This document shows, one piece after another, positions 22,689-31,596 of a stretch of DNA of 64,000 bases. Each line of letters opens with the position of its first letter. The stretch's first letter is position 1. The stretch comes from SIG307 sp964609025. GTDB lineage: Bacteria > Bacillota > Clostridia > Lachnospirales > Lachnospiraceae. The notes beneath the pieces were generated by a model. The model was not told the origin of the DNA. It ran no database searches and was given only the letters and a program-made list of their open reading frames with translations. The translations under genes were made by a program, and so were the position numbers. The stretch spans positions 1-64,000 of the forward strand of contig CAZSQM010000001.1 of the NCBI GenBank assembly GCA_964609025.1. Reading direction: 5' to 3'.

Positions 22689-23864
22689 TTACTTCGTTTC
22701 GATACTGCTTTTATGCCGTTCCACAAAACGCTCCATACGATTCAGCGCCTCCTTCAGCTGCTCAATCGAATACGCGTAAGAAATCCGTAAAAAGCCCTCG
22801 CCGCAGTCGCCGAATGCCGTTCCCGGCACAACGGCAAGTTTTTCCTCCTCCAACAGCTTTGTTGCAAATTCATCGGAGGTCATGCCGAAGCCCTTGATAC
22901 ACGGAAATACATAAAACGCTCCGTACGGCTCAAAACATTCCAGACCCATTTCCCGCAGTCTTGCCACCAGAAAACGACGCCGCTTATCATAAGCGTCACG
23001 CATCATTTCCACGTCTGCGTCACCGTTGCGCAGCGCTTCCACCGCCGCATACTGGCTGGTGGTCGGTGCGCACATAATCGCAAACTGATGTATCTTTATC
23101 ATCTGCCTGATAATCTGCTCCGGCCCCACCGCATAACCAAGCCGCCAGCCCGTCATGGCATAGGACTTGGAAAAGCCGTTGATGACAATGGTGCGTTCCT
23201 TCATGCCCGGCATTGCCGCAATCGATACATGGTTTCTCCCATAGGTAAGCTCCGAATAAATCTCATCGGAAATGACAAAAAGGTCCTTTTCTACGACAAC
23301 CTCCGCAATCTCCCGCAAATCCTTTTCCTCCATAATCGCTCCGGTAGGATTGTTCGGGAACGGCATAATTAAAATCTTTGTCTTATCGGTAATGGCGTCT
23401 AAAAGCTCCTGTTTTGTGAGCCGGAACTCGTTTTCCGCTTTCAGCTCGATTGTCACCGGCACACCGTCTGCCAACGTCACGCACGGAACATAGGAAACAT
23501 AACACGGTTCCGGTATCAAGACCTCATCTCCCGGGTCTAACATAGCGCGTAGCGCTGCGTCAATCGCCTCGCTTCCGCCAATCGTCACCAAAACATCCTT
23601 ATCCGGATAGTCCAGCCCGTAGCGGCGTTTTAAGTAGCGGCAGATTTCCTCTTTCAGTTCCTTTAACCCTGCATTGGAAGTATATACCGTTCTTCCCTTT
23701 TCCAAGGAGTAAATTCCTTCCTCTCTGATGTGCCACGGCGTTTCAAAGTCCGGTTCCCCCACGCCGAGGGAAATGGCGTCCTTCATCTCGCTTACAATAT
23801 CAAAAAACTTCCGGATTCCCGACGGCTTTATCGTCTGTACTTTTTCATTTAACGGGTTTCTCAA
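22689..23864 (-). CDS. Class I/II PLP aminotransferase (aspartate/aromatic type)
   Basis: 391 residues, fold-type I. Recognisable are GVGEPDFETP near residue 34, NNPTG (171-175), SDEIYSEL and Schiff-base Lys233 in INGFSKSYAMTGWRLGYA. The start codon is TTG at 23864, overlapping the stop of the Lrp gene (TTGA), so the two are translationally coupled; there is no closer ATG. The family covers aspartate, alanine and aromatic aminotransferases, and the substrate cannot be told. The T-box at the head of the operon suggests a link to amino-acid supply. Confidence 0.9.
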   Translation of the reverse strand: MRNPLNEKVQTIKPSGIRKFFDIVSEMKDAISLGVGEPDFETPWHIREEGIYSLEKGRTVYTSNAGLKELKEEICRYLKRRYGLDYPDKDVLVTIGGSEAIDAALRAMLDPGDEVLIPEPCYVSYVPCVTLADGVPVTIELKAENEFRLTKQELLDAITDKTKILIMPFPNNPTGAIMEEKDLREIAEVVVEKDLFVISDEIYSELTYGRNHVSIAAMPGMKERTIVINGFSKSYAMTGWRLGYAVGPEQIIRQMIKIHQFAIMCAPTTSQYAAVEALRNGDADVEMMRDAYDKRRRFLVARLREMGLECFEPYGAFYVFPCIKGFGMTSDEFATKLLEEEKLAVVPGTAFGDCGEGFLRISYAYSIEQLKEALNRMERFVERHKSSIETK

Positions 23865-24346
23865 GGCGTCACCAACATCCTTTCATCCGAGCCGCCCTCC
23901 GAAACCAACGGAAGTCCGTGCTCTTTATATTTTTTTAACACAAAATGGGTTGCGGTGCTGAGTACCGCCTCCATCGGCGCAAGTTTGGAGGAAACAAAGT
24001 TTGCTACCTCACGCATACTTTTTCCTTCGATAATCACCGTCAAATCGAAGCCGCCGGACATCAAATAGACCGACTCCACCTCATCGTAACGGTAAATGCG
24101 CTCCGCAATCTTATCAAAGCCCTGCCCACGCTGCGGCGTTACCTTTACCTCGATTAACGCCGTTACCCGTTCCTCCGTCGTCGCGTCCCAGTTAATCAAC
24201 GTCGGATAACCGCAGATGACATGCTCCTCCTCCAGACGCTTTATTTCATCGTGTACCTCCTGCTCGGTCATTCCGAGCATTTTCGCCAAATCGCTTTCCG
24301 CTATTTTGCTGTTCTTATCAATGGTTTTTAAAATTTGCTCTCGCAT
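23861..24346 (-). CDS. Lrp/AsnC-family transcriptional regulator
   Basis: 161 residues from ATG 24346, with AGGAGG seven bases upstream; the longer reading to 24403 lacks a site. An N-terminal winged helix (SDLAKMLGMTEQEVHDEIKRLE) is followed by the RAM effector domain (VTALIEVKVTPQRGQG ... VYLMSGGFDLTVIIEG). These proteins sense amino acids as octamers. It overlaps the aminotransferase by four bases and probably controls that gene or the operon. Confidence 0.9.
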   Translation of the reverse strand: MREQILKTIDKNSKIAESDLAKMLGMTEQEVHDEIKRLEEEHVICGYPTLINWDATTEERVTALIEVKVTPQRGQGFDKIAERIYRYDEVESVYLMSGGFDLTVIIEGKSMREVANFVSSKLAPMEAVLSTATHFVLKKYKEHGLPLVSEGGSDERMLVTP

Positions 24347-24369
24347 TGCATAGCCTCCTTCTGCTTTCT

Positions 24370-25443
24370 TTATTTTGTGCCGCGTCTTTGCGCCATCACC
24401 CACTCATATTCCTCCACACGGTTTGGTTCGAGGTATCGTACCTCCTCGCCGTTTCTCACGGCGCGGTCAAGTCCCGGTACGGTTCTTCCGATGACTGCCG
24501 CCGGAATTCCCTTCCGCGCAAGCTCCGCGCAAAGTTTTCCGCCGTGCTCTGTCAGGAACAAAAACACGCCCTCCGTCCGCAGCTGATACGGATTTACGTC
24601 AAAATATTCGCAGACTTCCACCGTTTCCTGTAAAATCGGAATCGCCCGCAAATCAATTTCCAAACCGCACTCCGCATACTCCGCCAGTTCCCAGAGCGCT
24701 CCGAACACTCCGCCCCCGGCTGCCGCATGGAGATAAACCGCTCCGTTTTCCGCCGCAATATAGGCTTCTTCCCTCTGCTCGGTACAACTCAAAAGTTCCG
24801 CCGCACGCTCAATGAAACGCTGCGGATAACGCGTTCCCAGTTCTTCTTTAAAATGTTCTGCCAAAAGCGCCGTACCGCCTAATCCGGAATACTTTGTCAT
24901 TACCACCTCAAGCCCGGTGTAAGCCTCGCGCTTTTTCAGGCACTGTACCGTCGGCACTGCCGCCGCCCCCATCATGCTGACCGAAACCACCGGTTCGGTC
25001 ACTGTCGCGCTGACCGCCGTATGTCCGCCCGTAATTCTTATGTTATTCCGGAGCAGATACTCGCAATACCGTTCGTGCATCCTGCGAAGGTCGCTTTCCT
25101 CCGTTGTTTCCGGTACGGTAATCGCCGCAGCCGCATACTGGGGTCTGGCTGCCTTCGCCGCAAGACTGTTTGCCGCCCGTACCGCTGCCAGATATGCGGT
25201 GGCAAGTCCTTCCCCGCATACGGTTTGCATCGCGCCGAAAACTGCGTCCTCCGGCTCGGTTCTGCCGTTTCCCGCTCCTTTCTCCGGCTCTCCGGCTCGC
25301 GCAAGTCCGCCCGCGGCACGATACAGCGGAAATACTCCCGCTCCTCCGCCCACAAGCGGCAGATTGCTTCCTTCATTCACTTTTTGTACTTCTTTTAAAA
25401 CGGACCGTCGTAAGACCGTGTCCGAAACCTTTCCGCTTTTCAT
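24370..25443 (-). CDS. AIR-synthase-related (PurM/HypE-like) protein
   Basis: 357 residues. The layout matches the PurM-like superfamily: an N-terminal ATP-binding half (residues about 75-185, with DLRRMHERYCEYLLRNNIRITGGHTAVS) and a C-terminal half (about 190-350, MTKYSGLGGTALLAEHF, RTEGVFLFL). HypE and other AIR-synthase-like enzymes share this fold. No hyp genes are nearby, so hydrogenase maturation is not supported. It is the first gene behind the T-box, with GGAGG four bases before the ATG, and lies 23 bases before the Lrp gene. The substrate is unknown. Confidence 0.75.
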   Translation of the reverse strand: MKSGKVSDTVLRRSVLKEVQKVNEGSNLPLVGGGAGVFPLYRAAGGLARAGEPEKGAGNGRTEPEDAVFGAMQTVCGEGLATAYLAAVRAANSLAAKAARPQYAAAAITVPETTEESDLRRMHERYCEYLLRNNIRITGGHTAVSATVTEPVVSVSMMGAAAVPTVQCLKKREAYTGLEVVMTKYSGLGGTALLAEHFKEELGTRYPQRFIERAAELLSCTEQREEAYIAAENGAVYLHAAAGGGVFGALWELAEYAECGLEIDLRAIPILQETVEVCEYFDVNPYQLRTEGVFLFLTEHGGKLCAELARKGIPAAVIGRTVPGLDRAVRNGEEVRYLEPNRVEEYEWVMAQRRGTK

Positions 25444-25541
25444 GCTGCCTCCTTATACACCAAACTGTGCCGGCACGTTCGCATAAAATTTTGCTTTAAA
25501 GAGCAAGCTCTTCAAGTAAAATTTATGCTCACTTTGCCTGT

Positions 25542-25832
25542 ACGAAAAAAGAAGCCCTAAGTCGATAGAAGCCTATCAACTTAGGGCGAACAATCTGTCC
25601 GTGTTACCACCTAACTTCAGGGAAAACCCTGCACTCTGCCGATACAAGAGTATCCTCTAATATCGCTTCCCTGTAACGGTGGAACTCCGTTGAAGCCTAC
25701 TAAGACATGCCGTTCGGTTCAAAGCTCCGGAACTGCTTCACTATCCTTCCCGCAAAGACTTGCACCACCGTCTTCTCTCTGTACCGTTTCGGATACCTAC
25801 TCTTTTCCTTCATAGCCTTTCGCTCATTGGTG
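25542..25832 (-). ncRNA. T-box riboswitch leader
   Basis: On the minus strand a transcript from the promoter at 25835-25864 has T-box parts in order. A stem I contains the GAGTAG bulge region and distal loop GACGGTGGTGCAAGTC. The T-box sequence AGGTGGTAACACGG lies at 25599-25612. The competing terminator at 25544-25587 has stem GCCCTAAGT.../...ACTTAGGGC followed by TTCTTTTTT. T-boxes read uncharged tRNA. The specifier lies in or near GTGAAGCAGTTCC; AGT (Ser) and TTC (Phe) are both possible and I cannot decide. About 100 bases separate it from the AIR-synthase-like gene. Confidence 0.88.
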
Positions 25833-25834
25833 AT

Positions 25835-25864
25835 ATTGTATCACATGTTTTTAGGAAAAGTCAA
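25835..25864 (-). promoter_or_regulatory. Promoter of the T-box operon
   Basis: Minus-strand TTGACT (25859-25864), 18-base spacer, TACAAT (25835-25840), directly before the T-box stem I. Confidence 0.8.
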
Positions 25865-25882
25865 GAGGGAAGCATTTGAAAG

Positions 25883-26215
25883 TAGGGCAATCGTTTGTAA
25901 AGTTCCGAGGGGCAAAACATGTTCTGCGACCAAAGGAACGTTACATGGGAGAAAGAGTCCCTGAACGTTGTGCAGGATATTAGACTATCTTATTGCTCCG
26001 TTTGGTCCCGGCAAGGCCCGGACAGGACGTCCGGGCAAGACCGATATGAGCCACGGAGGGCGCGTAGAGGTTGGTTGCGGGAGTATTTCGCAACTTTACC
26101 GGAGCAATTAGAAAGGCTTATATCCGAAACCAGAGAAGGGACTCTTTCTCCCATGCAACGTTCCGTAATCGGAAGCCGCTTTTTGCCCATCTGAACTTTA
26201 CAAGCGATTGCCCTA
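25883..26215 (+). mobile_element. Palindromic miniature inverted-repeat element, copy 2
   Basis: 333 bp with terminal inverted repeats TAGGGCAATCG ... CGATTGCCCTA and a perfect 9-bp target duplication ATTTGAAAG at 25874-25882 and 26216-26224. The arms pair inward for about 150 bases each. The central hairpin is GCCCGGAC-AGGAC-GTCCGGGC; relative to copy 1 one T:A pair has become C:G, so pairing is kept. It carries no transposase. It lies between the divergent T-box and tldD promoters. Confidence 0.92.
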
Positions 26216-26401
26216 ATTTGAAAGTCACTCCGTCTTCAAAATAATCTTCCTTTCCTTCCGCTTTGTGAACTCACTAAGCGAATACGAACGAATTCTCTGA
26301 CTTACGATATTAGGAACTAAAAATCCATTATTTTTTCACTATTTTTACACTATAAGGAACCATACAGTTCCTGCGACGTCATCCTGCACTCTTCCTTTTT
26401 C

Positions 26402-26430
26402 TTGACAGCGTAACATTGTTATGTTATACT
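26402..26430 (+). promoter_or_regulatory. tldD-tldE promoter with built-in operator
   Basis: TTGACA (26402-26407), 17-base spacer, TATACT (26425-26430). The spacer GCGTAACATTGTTATGT contains the dyad-like GTAACATTGTTA and is almost identical to the promoter spacer of the DUF4004 gene (53986-54014). Confidence 0.85.
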
Positions 26431-26465
26431 GTTTTTGAAAATAATGTGCAAGGAGGGGTTTCTCT

Positions 26466-27803
26466 ATGTATCAATTTCCGAAAGATTTGTACGTGGATGT
26501 ACGTATCGAGGAGACTCACAATACTTACTATTTTGTAAAAAGCGGAGATACGCAGGCAGATTCATCTATTACCGAAAAAGGTGCCATCATTCGCGTTTTT
26601 GACGGCACTATGTGGTATACCGGTTCCACAAACGATATTGACGGAATCCAAAAAGAGATTGACAACCTTGCATCTCTCGCCACGCCGAATCCGGATATTT
26701 TAAGTCATCCTACGGTTGCTGCCTATGAAACAAACAAAGCCACCGTTCTTACCTTTACCGGCGATAAAGATATCCGTAACATTTCCCGTGAACAAAGAAC
26801 GGCTCTTGTTCATCACTATATCGATTCCTGTGTGGACGATTCGATTCCGGAGCAGAAACTCTATTCCGCATCTCTTCAGACGCACTACAAGAAAAAGCAA
26901 TTTTACTCCAGTAAGGGTGCGGAAATCATTCAGGATTTTCAGAACTGTTCCTGCGGCGTATTCTATACCTTTGCGGTAAATGATATCCCGGTAAGCGGCG
27001 GAAAATATTACGCCGGTATGACCTTTGACAGACTTCTCGGACATGAGGAAGAAATCCTTGCAGAGCGCGACCGTTATCTCGACTACGCAAGAAATGCCGT
27101 GGATGTGACACCGGGCGACTACACCTGCGTACTCGCTCCTGTGGTTACGGCAATGTTTACCCATGAAAGCTTCGGTCATAAGAGCGAAGCAGACTTTATG
27201 CTCAATGATAAAACCCTGCAGGAAGAATGGGTAATGGGTAAGAAGGTAGGAAATGACAAGGTTTCCATCTGCGACAACGGTGCCCTGATCAATAACGGCT
27301 ATCTACCTTATGATGACGAAGGCACAAAAGCCCGCGAAACATGGCTGATTAAGAACGGCATCCTCACCGGCAGACTCCATGATGCGCATTCCGCAACCAC
27401 GTTAAAGGAAACTCCTACCGGAAATTCCCGCGCACAAAACTACTTAAATACGCCGATTGTCCGTATGACTAACACCTATATGGAAGCCGGCACCGACAAT
27501 CCCGATGACATGATAAAGGAGATCAAAGACGGTATCTATATTTACAATGTAAATTCCGGTACAGGACAGGCTACATTTACCATGATTCCGTCCATCTGCT
27601 ACCGTATCCGGGAGGGAAAGCTTGGTGAACCGCTTCGTGTCAATGTAGTCACCGGCAGCGTTTTCAAGACACTGTTTGATATTGACGCAGTGGGCACGGA
27701 TTTTGAACTGTTTGATACCTTTTCCTGCGGTAAGAACGGGCAAAGCGCTTCTGTTTCTGCCGGAGGTCCTACCATCCGCGTAAAATCACTTACCGCAAAT
27801 TAA
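26466..27803 (+). CDS. tldD: TldD-family metallopeptidase subunit
   Basis: 445 residues. The metal-binding motif HESFGH (His233, Glu234, His238) matches the HExxxH motif of the catalytic TldD subunit. TldD pairs with TldE in a heterodimer that trims unfolded peptides, for example leader peptides of ribosomal peptide antibiotics in enterobacteria. The ribosome site is AAGGAGGGG. TldE follows after 11 bases. Shared promoter sequence suggests control by the DUF4004 regulator at 53.6 kb. No precursor peptide was recognised next to it. Confidence 0.9.
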   Translation: MYQFPKDLYVDVRIEETHNTYYFVKSGDTQADSSITEKGAIIRVFDGTMWYTGSTNDIDGIQKEIDNLASLATPNPDILSHPTVAAYETNKATVLTFTGDKDIRNISREQRTALVHHYIDSCVDDSIPEQKLYSASLQTHYKKKQFYSSKGAEIIQDFQNCSCGVFYTFAVNDIPVSGGKYYAGMTFDRLLGHEEEILAERDRYLDYARNAVDVTPGDYTCVLAPVVTAMFTHESFGHKSEADFMLNDKTLQEEWVMGKKVGNDKVSICDNGALINNGYLPYDDEGTKARETWLIKNGILTGRLHDAHSATTLKETPTGNSRAQNYLNTPIVRMTNTYMEAGTDNPDDMIKEIKDGIYIYNVNSGTGQATFTMIPSICYRIREGKLGEPLRVNVVTGSVFKTLFDIDAVGTDFELFDTFSCGKNGQSASVSAGGPTIRVKSLTAN

Positions 27804-27814
27804 GGAGTCTTCCC

Positions 27815-29029
27815 ATGAAAGAAAAAATGAGCTATCACGAAATCTACTCCGAAGTAAAATTCGAAGAAAACAAAATTGTTTCTTTTAAGAAAAACAACAG
27901 CGTGGAATACTCCTTCCGGGTATTACGGGACAATGTTGCGGGAATTCACTATCAGGCAGGAGAGATAGAAGATTCGGCAGGCTTTGCCAAAGCGGAGGAA
28001 AATCTTGCCCTGAAGCGTCCGTACCCTTATACACTTGAAACAGGCACCCGCCGGCGTAACAAAACAGAAAAGGAATATACCGACAAGGATTTGCTATCCA
28101 TTGCCCATGAGGCACTTGCACATATTCACGAAGCGTATCCGCAGTTTATCCTCTCCGGCTCTTTTGCATTGCAGACCGACTGTGCAAAACAAACCAACGA
28201 GGCAGGGCTGGATTATGAGAATATCGACAGCCACATTCAGGTAAACGTAACTTATAAACATAAGGACAGCAAAGACATAACAGACGGTTACTTTTCCATC
28301 GGACAGCGTGACTTTTCCTTTGAAAAGCTTTACGATATGGCGGACAATTATCTGGGTGCCTTTGAAAAGAAAGCCGAATTTCCGGAGGAAATCATTCTTC
28401 AGATGCAGTATTACGGACTGATTAGCATGGTAGTAAACTCTCTGAATGCGGAATCTCTTTCCCTCGGCACTTCACTCCTCGCCGGAAAACTGGGGCAGAA
28501 AGTGTTTTCCGAAGAATTTACCCTGATTGATGATGTTTCCGACGAATACTGCTGGCACACCCCGTTCTGGGACGGCGAAGGCTGTGTAAAGGAAAACGAC
28601 AAGCGTGTTTTCATCGAAAAAGGAGTTCCGCTTCTCGGTTATTCCGATAAACGCACCGCCGAAAAATATAATGTTCCGCATACCGGCAATGCCTGGAGAA
28701 ACTTTTCCGACATTCCGGCAAACGGTAATGTAAACATGCAAATAGAGCGCAGTACCAAAACCGTAAAAGAACTGCTGGACGGCAGGCTTTCCGTTGTCCT
28801 CGACAATTACAGCGGCGGCGGCTTCAACGAAAAGGGGGACTACGTTATGCCGGTACATCATGCATTTCTTTGTGACGGTGAAAAATTTTTAGGCTCCCTT
28901 CCGCCGTTTACCCTTACAAGTAATATGTTTGACATGTTCGGAAAAGACTTTATCGGTGTGGGCTCCGACCAGCCGGTATTCAACGATAAGCAGGTACTGA
29001 TGAAGATGAAAATATCCGAAAACCGGTAA
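27815..29029 (+). CDS. tldE: TldE/PmbA-family partner subunit
   Basis: 404 residues. N-terminal pattern FEENKIVSFKKNNSVEYSFRVL and C-terminal GGFNEKGDYVMPVHHAFLCDGEK are typical of the PmbA/TldE family, which lacks the metal motif and completes the TldD active complex. It starts 11 bases after tldD with its own site (AAGGAG). Downstream lies a long inverted-repeat region before convergent purD. Confidence 0.88.
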   Translation: MKEKMSYHEIYSEVKFEENKIVSFKKNNSVEYSFRVLRDNVAGIHYQAGEIEDSAGFAKAEENLALKRPYPYTLETGTRRRNKTEKEYTDKDLLSIAHEALAHIHEAYPQFILSGSFALQTDCAKQTNEAGLDYENIDSHIQVNVTYKHKDSKDITDGYFSIGQRDFSFEKLYDMADNYLGAFEKKAEFPEEIILQMQYYGLISMVVNSLNAESLSLGTSLLAGKLGQKVFSEEFTLIDDVSDEYCWHTPFWDGEGCVKENDKRVFIEKGVPLLGYSDKRTAEKYNVPHTGNAWRNFSDIPANGNVNMQIERSTKTVKELLDGRLSVVLDNYSGGGFNEKGDYVMPVHHAFLCDGEKFLGSLPPFTLTSNMFDMFGKDFIGVGSDQPVFNDKQVLMKMKISENR

Positions 29030-29064
29030 CCTGCTACCTCCCCGCAGCATTCTCCCAGTATGCT

Positions 29065-29112
29065 GTACCATTGGCAAATAGACAAGTGGTTTGCCTAATT
29101 GCCAATGATACA
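29065..29112 (+). terminator. Hairpin after tldE
   Basis: TGTACCATTGGCAA pairs with TTGCCAATGATACA around a 21-base loop, about 35 bases after the tldE stop. There is no T run, so termination is uncertain. Confidence 0.5.
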
Positions 29113-29138
29113 GTACACTAGGGACTGCGCATAAATGA

Positions 29139-29415
29139 AATGCGCGGCGGCCCGGCATGGCGTGCTCTTGCGATTGAAGGAATATTGTTACAAAAAGTTG
29201 CAGATAACTCATCGGTTTTTGAATTTGTCCGAAGGACCGCGTTTTTAGCTGAGTCGAAATCACCTCTTAGAACAGCTTAGGCGCGAGGCCTCACCCGAGC
29301 GACTTAGCTGTTCTCGGAGGAAGTTCGACAAAGCGTTGCGCTTTGAAAAAACAGATGAGTTATCTGCAACCTTTTATTTATATATTTCCTAATCGCAAGA
29401 GCGGGGCCGCGCATT
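29139..29415. repeat. 277-bp imperfect palindrome between tldE and purD
   Basis: AATGCGCGGC at 29139-29148 pairs with GCCGCGCATT at 29406-29415. CTCTTGCGATT pairs with AATCGCAAGAG. A perfect 17-bp arm GTTGCAGATAACTCATC (29197-29213) pairs with 29354-29370. The centre has a further hairpin (AGAACAGCT/AGCTGTTCT). No ORF of note. It resembles a second miniature-element family, but only one copy is in the window and no target duplication was found. The right arm overlaps the GC-rich hairpin after purD. Confidence 0.7.
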
Positions 29416-29444
29416 GCTTCCCGTGCAACAGCCCCGTTTTCCTT

Positions 29445-30719
29445 TTATTGTACGGCGTCAATCGCCTTACCGATATCGTTTCTCTTATACTTATTTGCAA
29501 AGGAAATCCATTCCGTTGCCGCATAGGCATTGGCACGGGCGTCCTTTAAGTCATTGCCTACCGCCACAACACCAAGCACACGGCCTCCGTTGGTGACTAC
29601 CTTGCCGTTGTCAAGCTTCGTTCCGGCATGGAATACATAATAGCCGTCCTTTTCTTTAAACGTATCAAGGCCTTCAATCGGAAAGCCTTTCTCGTAATGC
29701 TCCGGATAACCGTCGGAAGCAAGCACAACGCACACTGCCGCATTGTCCGCAAACTTTAAGTCAATGGTATCCAGCTTTCCGTCGATACAAGCCTCAAATA
29801 CATCCACAATATCGTTTTCCATACGCGGAAGCACGACCTGTGTTTCCGGGTCGCCGAATCTTGCATTGTACTCTAACACTCTCGGGCCGTTCGGGGTCAG
29901 CATAAGACCTACGAATAAAACGCCTACAAACGGTCTGCCCTCCGCCTTCATGGCATCTATCGTCGGCTGGTAAATGTACTTCTTACAGAATGCGTCCACC
30001 TCTTTTGTGTAGAACGGAGTCGGGGAGAACGTACCCATACCGCCGGTATTTAAGCCCTGGTCGCCGTCCTTTGCACGCTTGTGGTCCTGTGCGCTGGTCA
30101 TGGTCTTGATAATGTTACCGTCGCAGAATGCAAGCACGGAAACCTCCGGTCCGGTCATAAACTCCTCGATTACAAGCTTGTCACCGGCGCTGCCGAACTG
30201 CTTATCTTCCATAATTGCCTTCACACCGGCTACCGCTTCTTCATAAGTATTACAAATCAAAACGCCCTTGCCGAGCGCCAGACCGTCTGCCTTTAATACG
30301 GTCGGGTACGGGCTCGTCTTTAAGTATTCGATGGCTGCCTCCGGGTTATCAAACACCTCATACGCCGCCGTCGGAATGTTATACTTCTTCATCAAATCCT
30401 TGGAAAACGCCTTGGAACCCTCGATAATAGCCGCATTCTTTCTCGGTCCGAATACGCGAAGTCCCTTTACCTCAAAGGCATCTACCACACCGGCACCCAA
30501 AGAATCGTCCGGTCCGATAATCGTCAGGTCAATCTTTTCTTTTGCCGCAAACTCCGCAAGCTTCTCGGTTTCCATAACACCGATCGGCACACACTCCGCC
30601 AGCTCTGCAATCCCTGCATTGCCCGGAGCGCAATACATCTTGTCCACTTTTTTACTCTGGGCTACCTTCCATGCGATAGCGTGCTCTCTTCCGCCGCCGC
30701 CTACGATTAATACTTTCAT
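29445..30719 (-). CDS. purD: Phosphoribosylamine-glycine ligase
   Basis: 424 residues, the usual PurD length. It makes GAR from phosphoribosylamine, glycine and ATP in purine synthesis. ATP-grasp features are visible: N-terminal VGGGGREHAIAWK, the central YPTVLKADGLALGKGV and C-terminal VLEYNARFGDPETQ. GGAGG precedes ATG. It is the last gene of purM-purN-purD, separated from purN by hairpin repeats. Confidence 0.97.
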   Translation of the reverse strand: MKVLIVGGGGREHAIAWKVAQSKKVDKMYCAPGNAGIAELAECVPIGVMETEKLAEFAAKEKIDLTIIGPDDSLGAGVVDAFEVKGLRVFGPRKNAAIIEGSKAFSKDLMKKYNIPTAAYEVFDNPEAAIEYLKTSPYPTVLKADGLALGKGVLICNTYEEAVAGVKAIMEDKQFGSAGDKLVIEEFMTGPEVSVLAFCDGNIIKTMTSAQDHKRAKDGDQGLNTGGMGTFSPTPFYTKEVDAFCKKYIYQPTIDAMKAEGRPFVGVLFVGLMLTPNGPRVLEYNARFGDPETQVVLPRMENDIVDVFEACIDGKLDTIDLKFADNAAVCVVLASDGYPEHYEKGFPIEGLDTFKEKDGYYVFHAGTKLDNGKVVTNGGRVLGVVAVGNDLKDARANAYAATEWISFANKYKRNDIGKAIDAVQ

Positions 30720-30734
30720 TCCGTCTTCCTCCGA

Positions 30735-30840
30735 TTTTCAATATATCATGAACTTCGTTCATGATCTCCAACTCCGCTCGGATTTTGCAAGCAAGCTTGC
30801 AAATCCTCACTACGTCTTTATTATATCATGAACTTCGTTT
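30735..30840. repeat. Intercistronic hairpin repeats between purN and purD
   Basis: Two direct copies of TATATCATGAACTTCGTT flank a third hairpin. The first copy forms a perfect 9-bp stem ATCATGAAC/GTTCATGAT with a 3-base loop. The middle one pairs GATTTTGCAAGC with GCTTGCAAATCC. This is REP-like; it may adjust mRNA stability or cause partial termination before purD. Confidence 0.7.
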
Positions 30841-30867
30841 TCATCTCTATCATCACAAACACCGTTC

Positions 30868-31494
30868 TTATTCTGTAATAAACGCCTGGCCGTTCTCCCA
30901 GACCACCCTGCCGTTTGCAATGGCGTTAATCGCTGCCGGGAGAATCTCCCATTCCGCTTCCTCCATTACTCTGCGCTGTAACACCTCCGGCGTATCTCCC
31001 TGCTTTACCGCCACTGCCTTTTGCAGTAAAATCGGGCCGGTATCCGTTCCCTCATCCACAAAATGCACCGTTGCGCCGGTTACCTTATTTCCCCTTGCAA
31101 GCACCGCTTCATGCACATGCAGTCCGTAAAATCCGTCGCCGCAAAAAGAAGGAATGAGCGACGGGTGGATATTTAAAATCTTTTGCGGATATGCCTGAAT
31201 CAGACACGCCGGCAAAATCACAAGATAGCCCGCAAGTACAATCAAATCCGGCTCATACTTGGAAACGCCGGCTAAAAGTGCCTCGTTAAACTCGGCACGG
31301 GAGGCAAAGCTCTTCGGAGAAATACACTCTGCCGCAATGCCCTTGTTTCTCGCTCTTTCTAACGCATACGCGTCTGCCTTATTACTGATTACGGCCGCAA
31401 TCTTTGCATTGGTAACCTCTCCGCTGTCCATCTTATCCATAATTGCCTGCAAATTTGTTCCGCCGCCGGATACTAACACTACGATTTTCGTCAT
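30868..31494 (-). CDS. purN: Phosphoribosylglycinamide formyltransferase
   Basis: 208 residues from ATG 31494 with AGGAGGAGG upstream; the longer reading to 31581 has no site. It formylates GAR using 10-formyl-THF. Motifs: N-terminal VVLVSGGGTNLQAI, catalytic KILNIHPSLIPSFCG and TGATVHFVDEGTDTGPI. It is 103 bases after purM, with a small GTCCGC/GCGGAC hairpin in the gap. Confidence 0.97.
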   Translation of the reverse strand: MTKIVVLVSGGGTNLQAIMDKMDSGEVTNAKIAAVISNKADAYALERARNKGIAAECISPKSFASRAEFNEALLAGVSKYEPDLIVLAGYLVILPACLIQAYPQKILNIHPSLIPSFCGDGFYGLHVHEAVLARGNKVTGATVHFVDEGTDTGPILLQKAVAVKQGDTPEVLQRRVMEEAEWEILPAAINAIANGRVVWENGQAFITE

Positions 31495-31596
31495 AGTTCC
31501 TCCTCCTGTCTGCTCTCTTAGAAACAAAGAGTCCGCTTGCGGACTGCCGCGCCGCCCCCCGAAAGGACGTCTAAGCCGCACACGCCATGAAATCTA

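Noticed and set aside
25680..25760. Exact T-box specifier codon
   Set aside because: Both AGT and TTC fit the expected place by eye, and the usual purine after the specifier is missing; a covariance fold is needed.
26225..26401. Possible gene or RNA between element copy 2 and the tldD promoter
   Set aside because: Only a short GGAAC/GTTCC hairpin was seen, with no coding frame or conserved signal.
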